A stretch of DNA of 64,000 bases from an uncultured Clostridia bacterium (GTDB taxonomy: Bacteria > Bacillota > Clostridia > Oscillospirales > Acutalibacteraceae): assembly GCA_946484175.1 (NCBI GenBank), contig CAMLSX010000003.1:1-64000 (forward strand), read 5' to 3'. Shown here in pieces: positions 63,455-64,000 of this stretch. The notes under the pieces were generated by a model. That model was not told the origin of the DNA and did not search any database. It worked only from the letters and a program-made list of their open reading frames with translations. Position numbers and translations under genes: made by a program. How positions within the stretch are numbered: position 1 is the stretch's first letter; each line of letters starts with the position of its first letter.

Positions 63455-64000
63455 ATGAAACAAAACAAAAAGATTACAAAAAGAGAATTGCTTGCAAAAG
63501 GAATCCTTTGCCTGCTGGCCATTGGTTTTGCGCTGTTCCTGTGGCAGTATAACCAGATAGACAAAGTGCAGCTGGTCAATACAGAAGGCCGCAGCTTTGA
63601 AAAAGCAACGGTGGTTTCCGTACTCCAGGATAATTTACAGGAAGATGGGAACCGTTATGGAGATCAGAAAGTAGAGCTGCGCATCAATACCGGGGAGCTG
63701 GCTGGGCAAACCGTAGAAGCCACCAGCCCGAACGGAAACCTGTTTGGCGCTGTGTGCTACCCGGGACGCGAGGTGATCGCGATTGTCAGCGTGAGCGGGG
63801 ATACCAATGTCGTGACTGTGTACAGCCCTGACCGTATTCTGGCGGTTGTAGGGTTTGTCGTTGTTTTCCTGTTGCTCCTGTGTGTGATCGGCGGGCGCAA
63901 CGGCGCCAAATCGGCCTTGGGACTGATTTTCACCTTTATCTGCATTTTCTTCCTGATGATTCCCATGATTTACCGCGGAATTTCGCCGTTCTTCTCGGCG
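63455..64000 (+). CDS. YibE/F family membrane protein (N-terminal part, cut by window end)
   Basis: The reading frame is open from the ATG at 63455 to the last base (182 codons). The N-terminal helix (about 12-32) is followed by an extracytoplasmic beta-rich region (RSFEKATVVSVLQD, DQKVELRINTGELAGQTVEA) and then helices with YSPDRILAVVGFVVVFLLLLCVIGG and GLIFTFICIFFLMIPMIYRG. This is the YibE/F pattern, a family of unknown transport-like function. GAGGGAAGCT precedes the ATG. The remainder lies outside the window. Confidence 0.82.
   Translation, partial: MKQNKKITKRELLAKGILCLLAIGFALFLWQYNQIDKVQLVNTEGRSFEKATVVSVLQDNLQEDGNRYGDQKVELRINTGELAGQTVEATSPNGNLFGAVCYPGREVIAIVSVSGDTNVVTVYSPDRILAVVGFVVVFLLLLCVIGGRNGAKSALGLIFTFICIFFLMIPMIYRGISPFFSA

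Overview
The window looks like chromosomal DNA of a gut-type Clostridia bacterium, most likely Oscillospiraceae/Ruminococcaceae. This rests on T-box leaders, DUF1540 and DUF4364 proteins, a YesM/YesN-type sugar locus, FabK as the enoyl reductase, GC-rich coding sequence with AT-rich promoters, and many palindromic intergenic repeats. The genus is not certain. No phage, integrase, transposase, CRISPR array or recognised defence cassette is present.

Layout. 0.1-5.2 kb (minus strand): a four-gene surface-decoration operon (cytidylyltransferase, NAD-dependent epimerase, LicD fused to an epimerase-like domain, acyltransferase) behind a strong promoter and a structured leader. 5.4-8.1 kb: an NPxTG-anchored surface protein and a sodium:solute symporter, transcribed divergently. 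8.1-17.7 kb: a NUDIX hydrolase, then isoleucine/valine synthesis (Ile-type T-box, ilvB, cupin gene, ilvN, ilvA), an unknown 314-residue protein, an M3 oligoendopeptidase and a small lipoprotein. Copies of a 280-320 bp intergenic element lie between these genes. 17.7-26.9 kb (minus): a fatty acid synthesis cluster fabH-fabK-fabD-fabG-fabF-accB-fabZ-accC-accD-accA, without acpP.

27-34.5 kb: small housekeeping genes (DUF1540, HAD phosphatase, DUF4364, XRE regulator), tRNA-Gly, typA, an exonuclease with a zinc ribbon, and a DUF362 ferredoxin-like protein. 34.7-39.2 kb (minus): Leu-type T-box, leuA, leuB, a palindromic mobile-looking element, and the azlCD branched-chain amino acid exporter, so leucine synthesis and export lie side by side. 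39.2-48.2 kb: a DUF3810 membrane protease-like protein, two large GT-C membrane glycosyltransferases, a Na/phosphate cotransporter and trmB. 48.5-51.8 kb: lacZ and tRNA-Leu. 51.9-61.0 kb: a YesMN-type two-component system divergent from a six-gene sugar uptake and catabolism operon (two permeases, binding lipoprotein, TIM-barrel isomerase/epimerase, ThuA-like protein, aldo/keto reductase). 61.4-64 kb: a secreted NPxTG-anchored purple-acid-type phosphatase and the start of a YibE/F membrane protein.

The most unusual signals are: (1) the repeated intergenic element, which in two places sits between two near-identical copies of a host terminator hairpin and whose own hairpins show compensatory changes between copies; (2) a 203 bp palindromic element between leuB and azlC; (3) the sugar operon, whose enzyme set does not match a pathway I can name; and (4) two fusion proteins, LicD with a degenerate epimerase and a double GT-C protein with an inserted beta-sandwich-like domain.
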